DNA of 64,000 bases from Asterella californica (Eukaryota > Streptophyta > Marchantiopsida > Marchantiales > Aytoniaceae), in the NCBI GenBank assembly GCA_036924285.1, contig JAYKYS010000001.1, positions 2,826,501 to 2,890,500 of the forward strand, read 5' to 3'. The notes under the pieces were generated by a model, which saw nothing but the letters and a program-made list of their open reading frames with translations, was not told the origin of the DNA and ran no database searches. Position 1 is the stretch's first letter; the number at the start of each line of letters is the position of its first letter. Made by a program: the position numbers and the translations under genes. Of this stretch, positions 63,681-64,000 are shown piece by piece.

Positions 63681-64000
63681 TGTGGTGTCCACAAATTACA
63701 GGATGCACGAATTTTTGAAATTTTTAAGAGTAATGACTTGTTTGTATAACTGAAGAAGCGTTGTTACTTAAGGTTACGTCTTCCTTAACAAGAAGATGAT
63801 CTTAAGAGCTGTTTGTAATAAGAAGTTGACTTCTTCAGAAGACGACCATCTTCGGAAGATCGTCTTCTCAGTTGCGTCTTCAGAAGACGAGAAGACGGCG
63901 GAAGATGGGAAGACGGCAGAAGATAGCGACCGCGAAGGACCAACCACGAGTTTTCGGGTAAGACAGTAGGTGTACCTACTGGAGCGCACCGAATAGATAG
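63681..64000 (+). repeat. 3' LTR of Y (first 320 bp; continues beyond the window)
   Basis: It is identical to 51,028-51,347 except for five transitions (for example C/T at its eighth base). The remaining about 5.6 kb, including a second ORF1, would lie outside the window. Confidence 0.95.

Larger units (their letters stand above)
51028..64000 (+). mobile_element. Near-complete Tat-like Ty3/gypsy retrotransposon Y with giant LTRs
   Basis: Order: 5' LTR 51,028-56,980, primer site 56,985, gag, three zinc knuckles, protease-RT-RNase H, integrase (to 63,591), polypurine tract 63,666-63,680, and a 3' LTR from 63,681 running past the window end. If the 3' LTR is as long as the 5' one, the whole element is about 18.6 kb. 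The first 320 bp of the two LTRs differ at 5 positions, all transitions (about 1.6%). It inserted into element U; bases 51,023-51,027 (GTTAC) would be the left target-site copy. Coding parts carry few defects: TAGs at 53,552, 54,497 and 62,686, a frameshift near 58,340 and a TGA near 59,000. Confidence 0.9.

Overview
This window looks like repeat-dense nuclear chromatin of a streptophyte (a charophyte alga or an early-diverging land plant). The evidence is Tat/Athila-type Ty3/gypsy reverse transcriptases with tRNA-Asp-type primer binding sites, a chromodomain chromovirus, Ty1/copia with the plant initiator-Met-type primer site, and a gypsy relic carrying a C5-cytosine methyltransferase. Retrotransposon methyltransferases have been reported in charophytes and dinoflagellates. 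The species cannot be fixed from sequence alone. I see no ordinary host gene, rRNA gene or CRISPR array; almost everything recognisable is an LTR retrotransposon or its debris.

Layout. 1-1.97 kb and 42.3-44.2 kb are the two arms of a long inverted repeat about 40 kb apart. 2.0-2.3 kb holds a tRNA-derived SINE-like segment with an 84-bp tandem duplication. 2.6-4.2 kb is the degenerate integrase and LTR of gypsy element G. 4.2-5.1, 22.2-23.8 and 38.8-39.4 kb are three pieces of one reversed giant LTR (E), split by later insertions and rearrangement. 5.1-14.7 kb is degenerate Tat-like element X, followed head-to-head by an inverted X LTR with primer site (X', 14.7-17.9 kb) and related LTR copies (Z, 19.4-22.2 kb). 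25.3-29.4 kb holds a gypsy fragment (W) and the reversed 5' half of a copia element; its 3' half lies in the opposite orientation at 40.9-42.3 kb. 29.4-32.6 kb is unclassified. 32.7-34.1 kb is a gypsy protease/RT relic interrupted by element D (34.1-38.5 kb).

Element D carries an integrase ending in a PHD finger and, pointing the other way, a protease stub fused to a DNMT3-like cytosine methyltransferase. 44.2-48.0 kb is a chromodomain gypsy element (V). 48.0-51.0 kb is another gypsy element (U). 51,028 to the window end is the best-preserved element, Y: 5,953-bp LTR, tRNA-Asp-type primer site, gag, protease-RT-RNase H, integrase, polypurine tract and the start of the 3' LTR.

Two things stand out. 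First, families X, Y, Z and E carry a long ORF (ORF1) inside the LTR itself, so a full element would hold two copies. Second, element D joins a DNA-methylation writer (DNMT) and a putative chromatin reader (PHD) in one retroelement lineage. Most coding regions carry stops or frameshifts. Several stops are CAG-to-TAG or TGG-to-TAG transitions, consistent with deamination of methylated cytosine. The two visible LTR ends of Y differ at 5 of 320 positions, all transitions, so Y is fairly young.
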